A stretch of 43,036 nt of DNA from 2-01-FULL-39-10-A sp964565795 (GTDB lineage Bacteria; Patescibacteriota; Microgenomatia; Levybacterales; UBA12049): NCBI GenBank assembly GCA_964565795.1, contig CAZMGC010000005.1, positions 1-43,036 of the forward strand, written 5' to 3'. The translations under genes were made by a program, and so were the position numbers. A model generated the notes under the pieces. That model was given only the letters and a program-made list of their open reading frames with translations, was not told the origin of the DNA and made no database searches. Shown in pieces: positions 7,724 to 15,576 of this stretch. How positions within the stretch are numbered: position 1 is the stretch's first letter; the number at the start of each line of letters is the position of its first letter.

Positions 7724-9091
7724 ATGCCACCAGAAACTACTGCCGGTATAACCGGACCTGATTCTAGTTCATTTGCTAGAACCCCAACCATACCGCATGC
7801 TAGAAGAAATGGAAATGGAGAAATGCATATTCTCCACCATACAAGGCCAATACCGCGACCCGCATACTTAAATGGTCACACAGAAGTGGCTCCAGATCTT
7901 GTAGACCGAGCACCAAAACTAAGTGTGGATACAGTAACTCCTTTTTATCAGGTTGCAGCTGCAAGAGTAGCCGTAGGAGTCGATGGGGCAATTAGAGAAA
8001 GATATAGAAGGCGTCCAATTTCAGAAGGATTGAGGCAGAAGTTTGAGGTAGATTTGGATATGGGAGCAACACCAGCGCTTGAAGCAAATATTCATCAAGC
8101 ACCGTTTGTGCAGGTTGTTGAAAGAATCGAAAGAGCAAAGGAGTTTTGGAAATATGGAGTACATCTCCCCAACATAGAAGGACCTTACGGATTTGGACAA
8201 CTCTTAGATATACGAGATAGACATGTTTTACTTAAGCCTGAATTTGCGCACCTTGGAATAGTAAGACTAATAATGGATCCAATCGAGCGAACAAAAGAAG
8301 CTTCTAGAAATTCGTATGCCTTAGAGCCTGAGCATCAAGGGAAAGGTTCAACTGTTCAAATTGGCGGAGCGGTTAATCAGGAGTTTGGAAAAATACCAAC
8401 TGAAGAAGAAGGTGCGTTTTATGCAGATGGTATAACCGTTGATCCAATAACCGCTAGGCTTCTTTCGAGAAAAGGAATAGGAAGTTTATTAGATTTACCT
8501 AAGAAAGATGTGATGAGACTAGTTTTAGAAGCGCATAAAGAGAAAGACCCAAGAGTAATTGAGGCAGTAGGTCTTAGAAGAGAAAGGAATCAAGACGGTA
8601 TGAGAGGGTGGGAAGACTTAGGCGTTCGGGTAACTGCTATTCCTGATGGGGATCTTACTCATAAACTAGATGTTGTGACATCTAATCGTCCAAAAATGGT
8701 TGTTGGGAGTGGAGGAAAAGAAGAAGCTGTGGTGGCATTGTTTGGTGCTAAAACCCAAGATGCTCCTGGAAGGGATATGCCTTCATTTGGCGAAGTTAGG
8801 TTTGTAGGAAAACAGGGTGAGTTAGTTCCGGGAGTTTCTAAGATTCTTGCCTTAGATCAAGTTGCACCAGGACGTCCACAAGATTATTTTGTCGTTTTTG
8901 CTTCAATAAACGGAGTTCCAGAGTTAGGGATGGGTGGGGTTACAAGAGCACTTATTCAGAGACCCGGAGAATCAGCTCCAAGGCCTACCATGGGATCTGA
9001 TTATAGAGTTCAAGTTGGGACCGTTACGAGTCGGGATCGTTATATCAGAAAAGACCTTATTCCTATAACCAGAAATCGTTTGCACCGCTAG
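7724..9091 (+). CDS. GlpX-like (class II FBPase fold) protein, probably inactive
   Basis: 455 residues. The region from about 180 to 345 follows class II fructose-1,6-bisphosphatase (GlpX) order: IMDPIERT (183-190) stands where GlpX has VDPIDGT, YADGITVDP (233-241) where GlpX has MEKIAVGP, then VRVTAIPDGD (301-310) matching the GlpX RVxLIxDGD, and MVVGSGGKEEAVVALFGAK (325-343) matching its MGIGGAPEGVLAAAALK. The Asp-Gly of the metal and phosphate motif is Glu-Arg here, and the upstream GEGE motif is not visible, so catalysis looks lost. It has a long disordered N-terminus (1-60). The family call rests on reading motifs, not on a search. Confidence 0.5.
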   Translation: MPPETTAGITGPDSSSFARTPTIPHARRNGNGEMHILHHTRPIPRPAYLNGHTEVAPDLVDRAPKLSVDTVTPFYQVAAARVAVGVDGAIRERYRRRPISEGLRQKFEVDLDMGATPALEANIHQAPFVQVVERIERAKEFWKYGVHLPNIEGPYGFGQLLDIRDRHVLLKPEFAHLGIVRLIMDPIERTKEASRNSYALEPEHQGKGSTVQIGGAVNQEFGKIPTEEEGAFYADGITVDPITARLLSRKGIGSLLDLPKKDVMRLVLEAHKEKDPRVIEAVGLRRERNQDGMRGWEDLGVRVTAIPDGDLTHKLDVVTSNRPKMVVGSGGKEEAVVALFGAKTQDAPGRDMPSFGEVRFVGKQGELVPGVSKILALDQVAPGRPQDYFVVFASINGVPELGMGGVTRALIQRPGESAPRPTMGSDYRVQVGTVTSRDRYIRKDLIPITRNRLHR

Positions 9092-9108
9092 AACTGTCAG
9101 GTTATAAT
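9080..9108 (+). promoter_or_regulatory. Promoter of ftsK, leaderless
   Basis: -35 TTGCAC (9080-9085), 17-bp spacer, perfect -10 TATAAT (9103-9108), then 9 nt to the ATG. Confidence 0.8.
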
Positions 9109-9117
9109 AGATTAATT

Positions 9118-11214
9118 ATGGCCAGAAAACGTGGGGCTTATGGTAAGCGTGGAAAATTCAAAATAAAGCTTAAGACAAAGACTGTATATACAATTTTTGC
9201 CCTAGGTCAAATAGTAGCAGGACTTTTGCTTCTCCTCTCATTCAGCAATTCTGGGGATACATTTATTTATATAAATACGTTTATAAGGCAGTATTTTGGG
9301 CCATTCTCTTTCTTTTTGGGATTTGTCTTAATCCTATTTGGATTTTTATTTTTCAAAACTAAATTTGCTCTTTCAAGACCGAATGTCGCAATTGGATTTT
9401 TAATTCTTTATGGTTCCGCAGTAGTTTTGTTTCGATCTGGATATGTGGGCCAGCTAATGTTTGGAAATATTTCAGATGTAATTACTCCGATTGGAACACT
9501 TTTAGTTTTCCTAGCAGGAATATTTATTGGCTTGGTCGTATTGTTTGATACTTCGGTTGATGAAATCCTTAAAGGTTTATCAGCTTTTAAGAAAACTGGC
9601 GGAAAAGTAGTGCCTACAAGTTTTCTCAAAAAGCAAAAAGATCCACTTCTTAATAAACAAATGACAATTAAAGATTCTAGTTTTAATAAAAATGGACCAG
9701 CAATTGTGTCTAATACAGTTAAAAAAGATGATTCTCTTATTACAGAAAAACTTGTTAGTAATACTCTTTCATCTGGATTAATTTGGGAGTATCCACCTTT
9801 AGATTTACTTGAAGATGGAGGAGGAGGTAAAGCTGATAGAGGGGATGTAAAGGCTACAGCTGCGAAAATTGAAGAGACGCTTCAGAGTTTCGGAATTGTT
9901 GCAAAGGTAGTAGAAGTTAATTTAGGCCCAGCCGTTACTCAATACGCACTTGAAATTGCACTCGGAACTAAGGTTTCTAAAATTACTTCCTTGGCAAATG
10001 ACTTAGCTCTTAATACGCAGGCTCCGACTGGGCAAATTAGAATTGAAGCGCCAATTCCAGGAAGAAACCTTGTGGGAATTGAAATTCCAAATAAATCTCT
10101 TGAGGTTGTAACCCTTCGCACAATGCTTTCTTCAGATTTAATGAGAAAATCTAAATCTAAACTTTCAGTTTCATTAGGTTTGGATGTTTCAGGAAATCCG
10201 CTAATTGCTGATATTGGAAAAATGCCACATGTGCTTGTGGCTGGAACTACTGGATCTGGAAAATCAGTTCTCGTAAATTCGTTTATCACTTCCCTTTTAT
10301 TCCGCGCAAGTCCTGAAGAAGTAAAAATGATCATGATCGATCCAAAACGAGTTGAGTTAACAGGATATAACGGAATTCCTCATCTTATGGTCCCAGTTAT
10401 TGTAGAGGTTGAAAAAATTCTTTCAGCGCTAAAATGGGCAACTAATGAGATGGATAGAAGATATAAAACTTTTGCGGAAAGAGGAGTTAGAAATATTGAT
10501 GGATATAATGAGCTCGCTGGATTTCAGGCTCTTCCATACATTATCGTATTTATCGATGAGTTAGCGGATCTTATGATGTTTGCTCCAGTTGAGGTTGAAG
10601 ACACTATTGCTCGTCTTGCTCAGATGGCTAGAGCGACTGGAATTCATTTAGTTATAGCAACTCAGCGTCCGTCAGTAGATGTTATTACAGGTTTGATTAA
10701 AGCCAATGTACCATGTCGTGTAGCGTTTAACGTAAGTTCAATGATTGACTCCCGTGTAATTATTGACGGACCTGGAGCTGAGAAATTACTTGGTCGTGGA
10801 GATATGTTATATATTCCTCCAGATCAGGCAAAACCAACAAGGATTCAAGGAGCATTTGTTTCTGATAAAGAAGTTAAAAGACTTGTAGAATATCTGAAAT
10901 CTAAGTCACCAGCAGTTGAATACACAGAAGAAATTATTTCTACTCCTTATACTCCAAAGGGAGCGGGCGGAGCTGCCGCGGGAGCAGATGGAAAAGATCC
11001 GGTATTTGCAGAGGCTGTTAGGGTTATTTGCGAATATGATAAGGCTTCAGCCTCACTTCTTCAACGTCGTCTTTCAATTGGATATTCTAGAGCTGCAAGA
11101 ATTTTGGATCAACTTGAAGCAGCAGGGATTGTTGGAAGAGCTGAGGGGAGTAAGCCAAGAGACGTTTTGATAAAAGATCCTACCCAGATCCTTGGTGAAC
11201 CTCAAGCTCAGTAA
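9118..11214 (+). CDS. ftsK: DNA translocase FtsK/SpoIIIE
   Basis: 698 residues. Four N-terminal transmembrane helices (about 22-42, 62-80, 90-106, 124-144) anchor it at the septum. A linker is followed by the RecA-like motor with Walker A GTTGSGKS at 376-383, Walker B IVFIDELADLM and the ATQRPSVDVITGLIKANVP segment. The C-terminal gamma winged helix (ASLLQRRLSIGYSRAARILD) reads polar DNA sequences such as KOPS. It pumps chromosome DNA during division and dimer resolution. Its length is near the SpoIIIE type, without the long linker of E. coli FtsK. The RodZ-like gene follows after 5 bp. Confidence 0.95.
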   Translation: MARKRGAYGKRGKFKIKLKTKTVYTIFALGQIVAGLLLLLSFSNSGDTFIYINTFIRQYFGPFSFFLGFVLILFGFLFFKTKFALSRPNVAIGFLILYGSAVVLFRSGYVGQLMFGNISDVITPIGTLLVFLAGIFIGLVVLFDTSVDEILKGLSAFKKTGGKVVPTSFLKKQKDPLLNKQMTIKDSSFNKNGPAIVSNTVKKDDSLITEKLVSNTLSSGLIWEYPPLDLLEDGGGGKADRGDVKATAAKIEETLQSFGIVAKVVEVNLGPAVTQYALEIALGTKVSKITSLANDLALNTQAPTGQIRIEAPIPGRNLVGIEIPNKSLEVVTLRTMLSSDLMRKSKSKLSVSLGLDVSGNPLIADIGKMPHVLVAGTTGSGKSVLVNSFITSLLFRASPEEVKMIMIDPKRVELTGYNGIPHLMVPVIVEVEKILSALKWATNEMDRRYKTFAERGVRNIDGYNELAGFQALPYIIVFIDELADLMMFAPVEVEDTIARLAQMARATGIHLVIATQRPSVDVITGLIKANVPCRVAFNVSSMIDSRVIIDGPGAEKLLGRGDMLYIPPDQAKPTRIQGAFVSDKEVKRLVEYLKSKSPAVEYTEEIISTPYTPKGAGGAAAGADGKDPVFAEAVRVICEYDKASASLLQRRLSIGYSRAARILDQLEAAGIVGRAEGSKPRDVLIKDPTQILGEPQAQ

Positions 11215-11219
11215 GAATT

Positions 11220-11861
11220 ATGATAAGTATTGGCGCGCAGTTCCAGGAGGAACGAAAGAACAAAAATCTGTCCATTGAAGAGGTCGCAAAAGCCACAAAG
11301 ATTAGACCTGATTTTTTAAATGCGATCGAAAGAGGGGATTATAAAAAACTTCCATCCCCAGCTTATGCTCATGGATTCGTAAGGAATTATGCCAAGTTTT
11401 TAGGATTACCCGTTGAGAAAAGCTTGGCAATTTTTAGACGTGAATTTGATGAGAAAAAAGCTGTGGAGGTGTTACCGCGCGGACTTACAAATTCTTCAGA
11501 TTTTTCTCTTCCGAGATTTAAGATAGGCAAAAGCGCTGTAGTGGTCGGTGCAGTTTTTTTAGTGATCGCAGCTTTCCTATTTTTTCAATATAGAGCAGCA
11601 TTATTTAATCCCAATTTAGACATAGATGTTCCCAAAGAGAACCAGACTTTAAGCTCCCTCAATATCGAAGTTAGCGGAAAGACTGACCCAAATGGAATTC
11701 TTATGGTAGAAAATGAGCAAGTAACAATAAATCCTGATGGCAGCTTCAAAAAACAGATTACAGTTTTTCCTGGATCTACTTCTTTAACGTTTCAAGTTGA
11801 AAATAAATTCGGGAGAACAACTACTGTTGAGCGAGAAATTAATATTAAATTAGCGGAATGA
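11220..11861 (+). CDS. RodZ-like protein: HTH, transmembrane helix, Ig-like domain
   Basis: 213 residues. The N-terminal HTH_25 domain (FQEERKNKNLSIEEVAKATK, then IRPDFLNAIERGDYKKLP) is typical of RodZ, which links MreB to the cell-wall machinery. A transmembrane helix spans about 104-124 and an extracytoplasmic Ig-like domain (about 137-210: LDIDVPKENQTL, GKTDPNGILMVENEQV, LTFQVENKFGRTT) follows. It is probably co-transcribed with ftsK, which suits a cell-division/shape operon. No Shine-Dalgarno sequence is obvious. Confidence 0.8.
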   Translation: MISIGAQFQEERKNKNLSIEEVAKATKIRPDFLNAIERGDYKKLPSPAYAHGFVRNYAKFLGLPVEKSLAIFRREFDEKKAVEVLPRGLTNSSDFSLPRFKIGKSAVVVGAVFLVIAAFLFFQYRAALFNPNLDIDVPKENQTLSSLNIEVSGKTDPNGILMVENEQVTINPDGSFKKQITVFPGSTSLTFQVENKFGRTTTVEREINIKLAE

Positions 11862-11876
11862 TATAGTGAATATATC

Positions 11877-11903
11877 TTGACACTAAGAATTCAATGATAT
11901 AAG
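11877..11903 (+). promoter_or_regulatory. Promoter of the DUF948-like gene
   Basis: TTGACA (11877-11882) and TATAAG (11898-11903), spacer 15 bp, 12 nt before the ATG. A 6-bp inverted repeat, GATATA at 11860-11865 and TATATC at 11871-11876, abuts the -35 and could be an operator or the end of the rodZ transcript. Confidence 0.5.
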
Positions 11904-11915
11904 TTAGTTAGTACT

Positions 11916-12194
11916 ATGACTGATCCTGCCCAAATATTATTATTTATTGTCATAATCATCCTCACGCTCCTTTTGATAGTATTAGGAATCCAAGTATTTT
12001 TCATTCTTCGTGATCTAAGAAAAACTATTACTAAAGCTAATAAAGTACTAGATAACACTGGAGACATTACACAAAGTGTTTCCCAACCTCTTACAAGCCT
12101 TTCTTCAATCTTGATGGGGCTTAAAGCTGGGGGAACTATTGCCTCTATTATTAAAAAGGTTTCAGAAGACAAGGAGGAGAAGAAAAATGGGTAA
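11916..12194 (+). CDS. Small membrane protein, DUF948-like
   Basis: 92 residues. An N-terminal transmembrane helix (LLFIVIIILTLLLIVLGIQV) precedes an amphipathic helical region (RDLRKTITKANKVLDNTGDI) of the kind seen in DUF948 proteins. Function unknown. The last 8 bp overlap the start of the next gene (ATGGGTAA), and the next gene's Shine-Dalgarno sequence lies inside this one, so the two are translationally coupled. Confidence 0.65.
   Translation: MTDPAQILLFIVIIILTLLLIVLGIQVFFILRDLRKTITKANKVLDNTGDITQSVSQPLTSLSSILMGLKAGGTIASIIKKVSEDKEEKKNG
12171..12179 (+). promoter_or_regulatory. Canonical Shine-Dalgarno site inside an operon
   Basis: AAGGAGGAG lies 7 nt before the ATG at 12187. It shows that the organism uses SD-led initiation for operon-internal genes even though most first genes look leaderless. 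Confidence 0.8.
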
Positions 12195-12501
12195 CAACGG
12201 ACGTTTTTCAGATGGTTTATTAATCGGTATGGTTCTGGGTGGAGTTGCAGTATTTTTGTTAGGCACTAAGAAAGGAAATAAAATTCTAAAAGCAGTTACA
12301 GAGGACGGTTTGGCTGGATTGTCGGAGGTAGCAAAAGAGCTAGAAAATGATGCAAAAAGAGAAACAAAAGTGCAGCTAAAAAAAGTAGAGGAAAAAATAG
12401 AAGACCTAGGTGATTCGATAGTTATCGAAACAATTGCTCAGAATGGTAACGAAAGTAAAAATCCTACAAAACGATTCTTTAGAAAAACCGCTAAAAATTA
12501 G
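12187..12501 (+). CDS. YtxH-like small membrane protein
   Basis: 104 residues beginning MGNNGRFSDGLLIGMVLGG. A Gly-rich transmembrane helix (about 10-27) and a charged, helical, possibly coiled-coil tail match the YtxH/gas-vesicle-like layout. The start is set by a canonical AAGGAGGAG at 12171-12179, 7 nt before the ATG. This is one of the few strong Shine-Dalgarno sites in the window and is at an internal operon gene. The 3' end overlaps mltG by 4 bp tail to tail. Confidence 0.7.
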   Translation: MGNNGRFSDGLLIGMVLGGVAVFLLGTKKGNKILKAVTEDGLAGLSEVAKELENDAKRETKVQLKKVEEKIEDLGDSIVIETIAQNGNESKNPTKRFFRKTAKN

Positions 12502-13454
12502 AGGCCGTAGGTGGAAATATTTTCTTCGTGTTCTTCGAGAGTCTGGGCATATCTATTTACGCCATTTTTATCAGTTATATAATAAAGATATGGTGTTTCG
12601 TCAGGGTTAACTGCAGCTTGTAGACTAAGTAATCCTGGATTTGAGATAGGAGCAGGTGGAAGTCCGGCTCTACCATAAGTGTTATAAAAAGAAGCTGATT
12701 TCTTATCTTCATTGGTAATATTGTTTGGCCACCATCTTTTACTTACAGCGTCATATCCTTTTATATATTGAAGAGTTGCGTCTATGTCTAATTTCATGCC
12801 TATATCCAATCTATTATGAATTACACTTGATACTATTGGCCTATCTTCTGCGTGTTTTGCTTCGCGTTCTATTAGGGAGGCGAGTGTGACTATTTCATTT
12901 TCCGACAAGTTTACTCTTGAGGTATCAAGAGTTGCATATTTGGTATTAAAATTATCTCTCATTATTTTTATTACACCATTTACGTCAGCATCTTTTGGCA
13001 GAAGATATGTATCAGGGAAAAGATATCCTTCATTTTTTTCTAATTCTTTTTCCCAAGTGTTGTCATAATTAGGCATTAACTTTTCAAGTGTGTCTGCAAT
13101 TTCTCCTGCACGTTGACCTTCTGGAACCGTAATCCAGATATCTTCAGTGCCAACTGTTAGAGACTCGGCAATTTCTTTTGCAGTCATAGATGGATTTAGT
13201 CTAAAGCTTCCGGCCTGAATTTTACTATCGAGGCCTGTTTGTTTGGTTAAAAGAAAGAATACAGTAGGATCTTTGATGAGTCCCTGTGTTTTAAGATTTC
13301 TTGCAATTGATCTAACACCTTCACCTTGTTCGACTATAAATATTTTAGGGGTGGAATCGTTTGAGTTAGCAGGAGAAGTTCCTCTTATCCACCAGCCAAG
13401 CGAAAGAATAATTAGTGTTATGAGGACTCCGACCGTTACGTAAATTCTCTTCAT
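12498..13454 (-). CDS. mltG: Endolytic murein transglycosylase MltG (YceG-like)
   Basis: 318 residues. An N-terminal transmembrane helix (about 5-23) leads to a LysM-like region (EQGEGVRSIARNLKTQGLI) and the YceG domain. The catalytic Glu is E196 in LASLIEREA, followed by SSVIHNRLDIGMKLDIDATL and the family segment NTYGRAGLPPAPISNPG. It cleaves nascent peptidoglycan strands outside the membrane and is thought to end glycan synthesis. The ATG overlaps the previous gene's TGA (ATGA), so it is the last gene of the alaS operon. Confidence 0.93.
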   Translation of the reverse strand: MKRIYVTVGVLITLIILSLGWWIRGTSPANSNDSTPKIFIVEQGEGVRSIARNLKTQGLIKDPTVFFLLTKQTGLDSKIQAGSFRLNPSMTAKEIAESLTVGTEDIWITVPEGQRAGEIADTLEKLMPNYDNTWEKELEKNEGYLFPDTYLLPKDADVNGVIKIMRDNFNTKYATLDTSRVNLSENEIVTLASLIEREAKHAEDRPIVSSVIHNRLDIGMKLDIDATLQYIKGYDAVSKRWWPNNITNEDKKSASFYNTYGRAGLPPAPISNPGLLSLQAAVNPDETPYLYYITDKNGVNRYAQTLEEHEENISTYGL

Positions 13455-14725
13455 TTAAACTTTACTAAAGGGAAGTTTTTAAGTGACTCTTTTCCTTCCT
13501 TAAGATTATACACAGAATCGGAGTAAAAAGTACAGATTGGCTCGTTTTTGCGAGCTTTTTCGCCAATTTTTTTATTTAAATATATTCCTGCTGATTTCAT
13601 GTCTGGAGCTCCGAGTATACGAGTTATCATTGTTAGATTTTTTATATTAAATCCCGCAATTTCTCCATTTTTTGGCGCTAGGTATTCAAATTTATGCTTT
13701 CCAGGTTTTAAGTCTTTACTTGTTACATTTGGATCTCCACCCTGAGCTTTTATTATTTGTTTGAATTTTGATAATGCTAAGCCCGAAAGAAGAATGTGAA
13801 GAGCCCAGTTAAATCCATTCTTGTGTTCCTTAATTATTTTATTTCTAAAAGCTGGAGTACTACTTGCGAGACAAAGTTCTAAAAGACTTCCTGCTAGGTT
13901 AATACTTCTTGCTTCTAAATCCGGAGCTCTTTTTGGATCTTGTTCAAGAACCATAAGAGATTCCCGAGTTTCAAGAACTGGTCCGATTCCACGTCCTGCA
14001 GGTTCGTCAGTTTTATGGATTAAAACTTCAATTTTTACATTAAACTTTTTAGCTAATTGCTCAAACTTTCTTTTCAGTAATTTTGCATCACTTAAAGTAT
14101 GAACTTTTACTGACTCCCCATAAGGAATGTCGATTACTACGTGATTGCTTCCAAAAGCTACTTTTTTAGCCATGATTGAAATTAAAATCTTGTCAAAAGA
14201 TTCGAAAAGAAGAACTTCCTCGACTTTTATAATCACGTCATCAGCTGGCGCAATATTAAAGCTTCCACCCCACACGATACATCCATTAGTTTTTTTAACT
14301 GTCGCGTAAATTTTTTGTTTGCTTAAATTAACAGGAGCCAGAATCTCGAAGTCATCAGCAGTGCCTCCTGGAGTTGTGATTGCTCTCGAAGAGCTTTTAG
14401 GAATTTTAAATCCTGCAGCTGCTACGATTGGAACTACAATCATAGTAGTTCTGGTTCCCGGAACCCCTCCAATAGAATGTTTATCAGCGATAATTCCTGA
14501 AAAATTTAATTTTTCTCCAGTTTCAATCATAGCTTTTGTTAAATAATAAATTTCGTCGTCACTAAAACCTTTTGAAAATCCGGAAGCAGCAAAATAAGTG
14601 GTTAAGACATCTCCGAGTTTTTTTTGGGAGATCTGATCCATGATGGCAAAGATTTCTTTATAGTTAAGCTCTTTACCAACCAATTTTTTTCTAATGGCGG
14701 CTACAGCCTGTTCTTTTTCATCCAT
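13451..14725 (-). CDS. AMP phosphorylase / archaeal-type thymidine phosphorylase
   Basis: 424 residues. Motifs DKHSIGGVPGTRTTMIVVP, SSSRAITTPGGTADDFEILA, CIVWGGSFNIAPADDVI and DEPAGRGIGPVLE match the archaeal AMP phosphorylase group rather than E. coli DeoA, which has DKHSTGGVGD. AMP phosphorylase turns AMP and phosphate into adenine and ribose-1,5-bisphosphate in the RuBisCO-linked nucleotide pathway known from archaea and CPR bacteria. The extra N-terminal domain of the archaeal enzyme (about 80 residues) is missing, so the substrate needs testing. It overlaps the small ORF upstream by 8 bp and mltG downstream by 4 bp. Confidence 0.8.
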   Translation of the reverse strand: MDEKEQAVAAIRKKLVGKELNYKEIFAIMDQISQKKLGDVLTTYFAASGFSKGFSDDEIYYLTKAMIETGEKLNFSGIIADKHSIGGVPGTRTTMIVVPIVAAAGFKIPKSSSRAITTPGGTADDFEILAPVNLSKQKIYATVKKTNGCIVWGGSFNIAPADDVIIKVEEVLLFESFDKILISIMAKKVAFGSNHVVIDIPYGESVKVHTLSDAKLLKRKFEQLAKKFNVKIEVLIHKTDEPAGRGIGPVLETRESLMVLEQDPKRAPDLEARSINLAGSLLELCLASSTPAFRNKIIKEHKNGFNWALHILLSGLALSKFKQIIKAQGGDPNVTSKDLKPGKHKFEYLAPKNGEIAGFNIKNLTMITRILGAPDMKSAGIYLNKKIGEKARKNEPICTFYSDSVYNLKEGKESLKNFPLVKFK

Positions 14726-14858
14726 GTTTAACTTGCTCCATCATAAGTCTTACTAAATTTTTGAGAAATCTTATGGCTGCGAAAAAAGTTCTATCTACAA
14801 TTTTATATATTGCCGGCCAAATGTTATATAAAATTCTCTGAATTCCAACTCTCTCCAT
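14718..14858 (-). CDS. Small ORF, 46 aa, in the alaS operon
   Basis: ATG at 14858-14856 lies directly after the sortase stop (one base between), and the TGA at 14720-14718 overlaps the phosphorylase start by 8 bp. The product begins MERVGIQRILYNIWPAIYKI and continues with aromatic/basic, amphipathic sequence (RTFFAAIRFLKNLVRLMM), suggesting a peripheral membrane helix. No family recognised. Coupling at both ends is the main evidence that it is real. Confidence 0.55.
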   Translation of the reverse strand: MERVGIQRILYNIWPAIYKIVDRTFFAAIRFLKNLVRLMMEQVKHG

Positions 14859-14859
14859 A

Positions 14860-15576
14860 TTACTTAACTATCCTTGCTTTAATTATAAGCCTCTTCCAAA
14901 TTGTACCAGGTGGTGTGCATGTAATAATTGTTAAAAAACTATCTGTAAAATTTTGAGCAAGAACAGAAGTGTCCGTGGGTTCAACTACAGTAATACTAAT
15001 TATTTTATATTTACTTTTTATGCCATTTACTTCGGTATTTATTTCATCTCCAACTTCTAGCTTGTATGCATTTGCAAGAATGGTTTTATAGTCATTTGGA
15101 TTATATAGTTGTGGTAGAGTAGAATGTCCAAAAATTACAGAATTTCCATCTTTTCCAGGAAGTGTATCTGAGTTGAATTGAACCATATGGCGAGTTAAAT
15201 CTGTGTCTTTATTTGAAACTTCAGCGTCTACAATTCCAATTTTTGGGAAAGAGATTTTGTAAGTCGCTATATTATTTGATTTTTGAATTTCTGCTCCTGG
15301 GTACCAGTTATAGGCATTTGTATAATCTCTGTTTATTGCTCTGGTCGCATTTTCAATAAGAGATCCTAGGTTAGTAGGACTAATTACTGTTTGATTCGGA
15401 ATTGGCGCTTCTATTTTTTGTGATGCAAAAGCCGGAGCGAAATAAATTTGCCAGGAAAGAAGAGGAAAGAAAGTATATAAAAATAGGACGGCGCCAAAAA
15501 TTAAAACTCCGATGCTTCCAAGCTTAACAAATACTTTATAATTTCTTCTTTTCTCTTTATAGTAAATTTTACCCAT
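14860..15576 (-). CDS. Sortase (class D/E-like)
   Basis: 238 residues. An N-terminal membrane anchor (about 19-40) precedes a sortase beta-barrel with catalytic H151 (VIFGHSTLP), C220 (TIITCTPPGT) and R229 (KRLIIKAR). Sortases cleave a C-terminal sorting signal and attach the protein to the cell surface or to another subunit. It overlaps the upstream PilM/J-like gene by 8 bp, so the two are coupled. No obvious LPxTG-type substrate was noticed in the window. Confidence 0.88.
   Translation of the reverse strand: MGKIYYKEKRRNYKVFVKLGSIGVLIFGAVLFLYTFFPLLSWQIYFAPAFASQKIEAPIPNQTVISPTNLGSLIENATRAINRDYTNAYNWYPGAEIQKSNNIATYKISFPKIGIVDAEVSNKDTDLTRHMVQFNSDTLPGKDGNSVIFGHSTLPQLYNPNDYKTILANAYKLEVGDEINTEVNGIKSKYKIISITVVEPTDTSVLAQNFTDSFLTIITCTPPGTIWKRLIIKARIVK

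Noticed and set aside
10916..11170. Second frame open inside ftsK
   Set aside because: Lies over the conserved FtsK gamma domain; Leu/Gln-rich shadow with no start signal.
13451..13454. TGA recoded as an amino acid, as in some CPR lineages
   Set aside because: TGA ends several genes at coupled ATGA junctions and reading through would run into unrelated frames.
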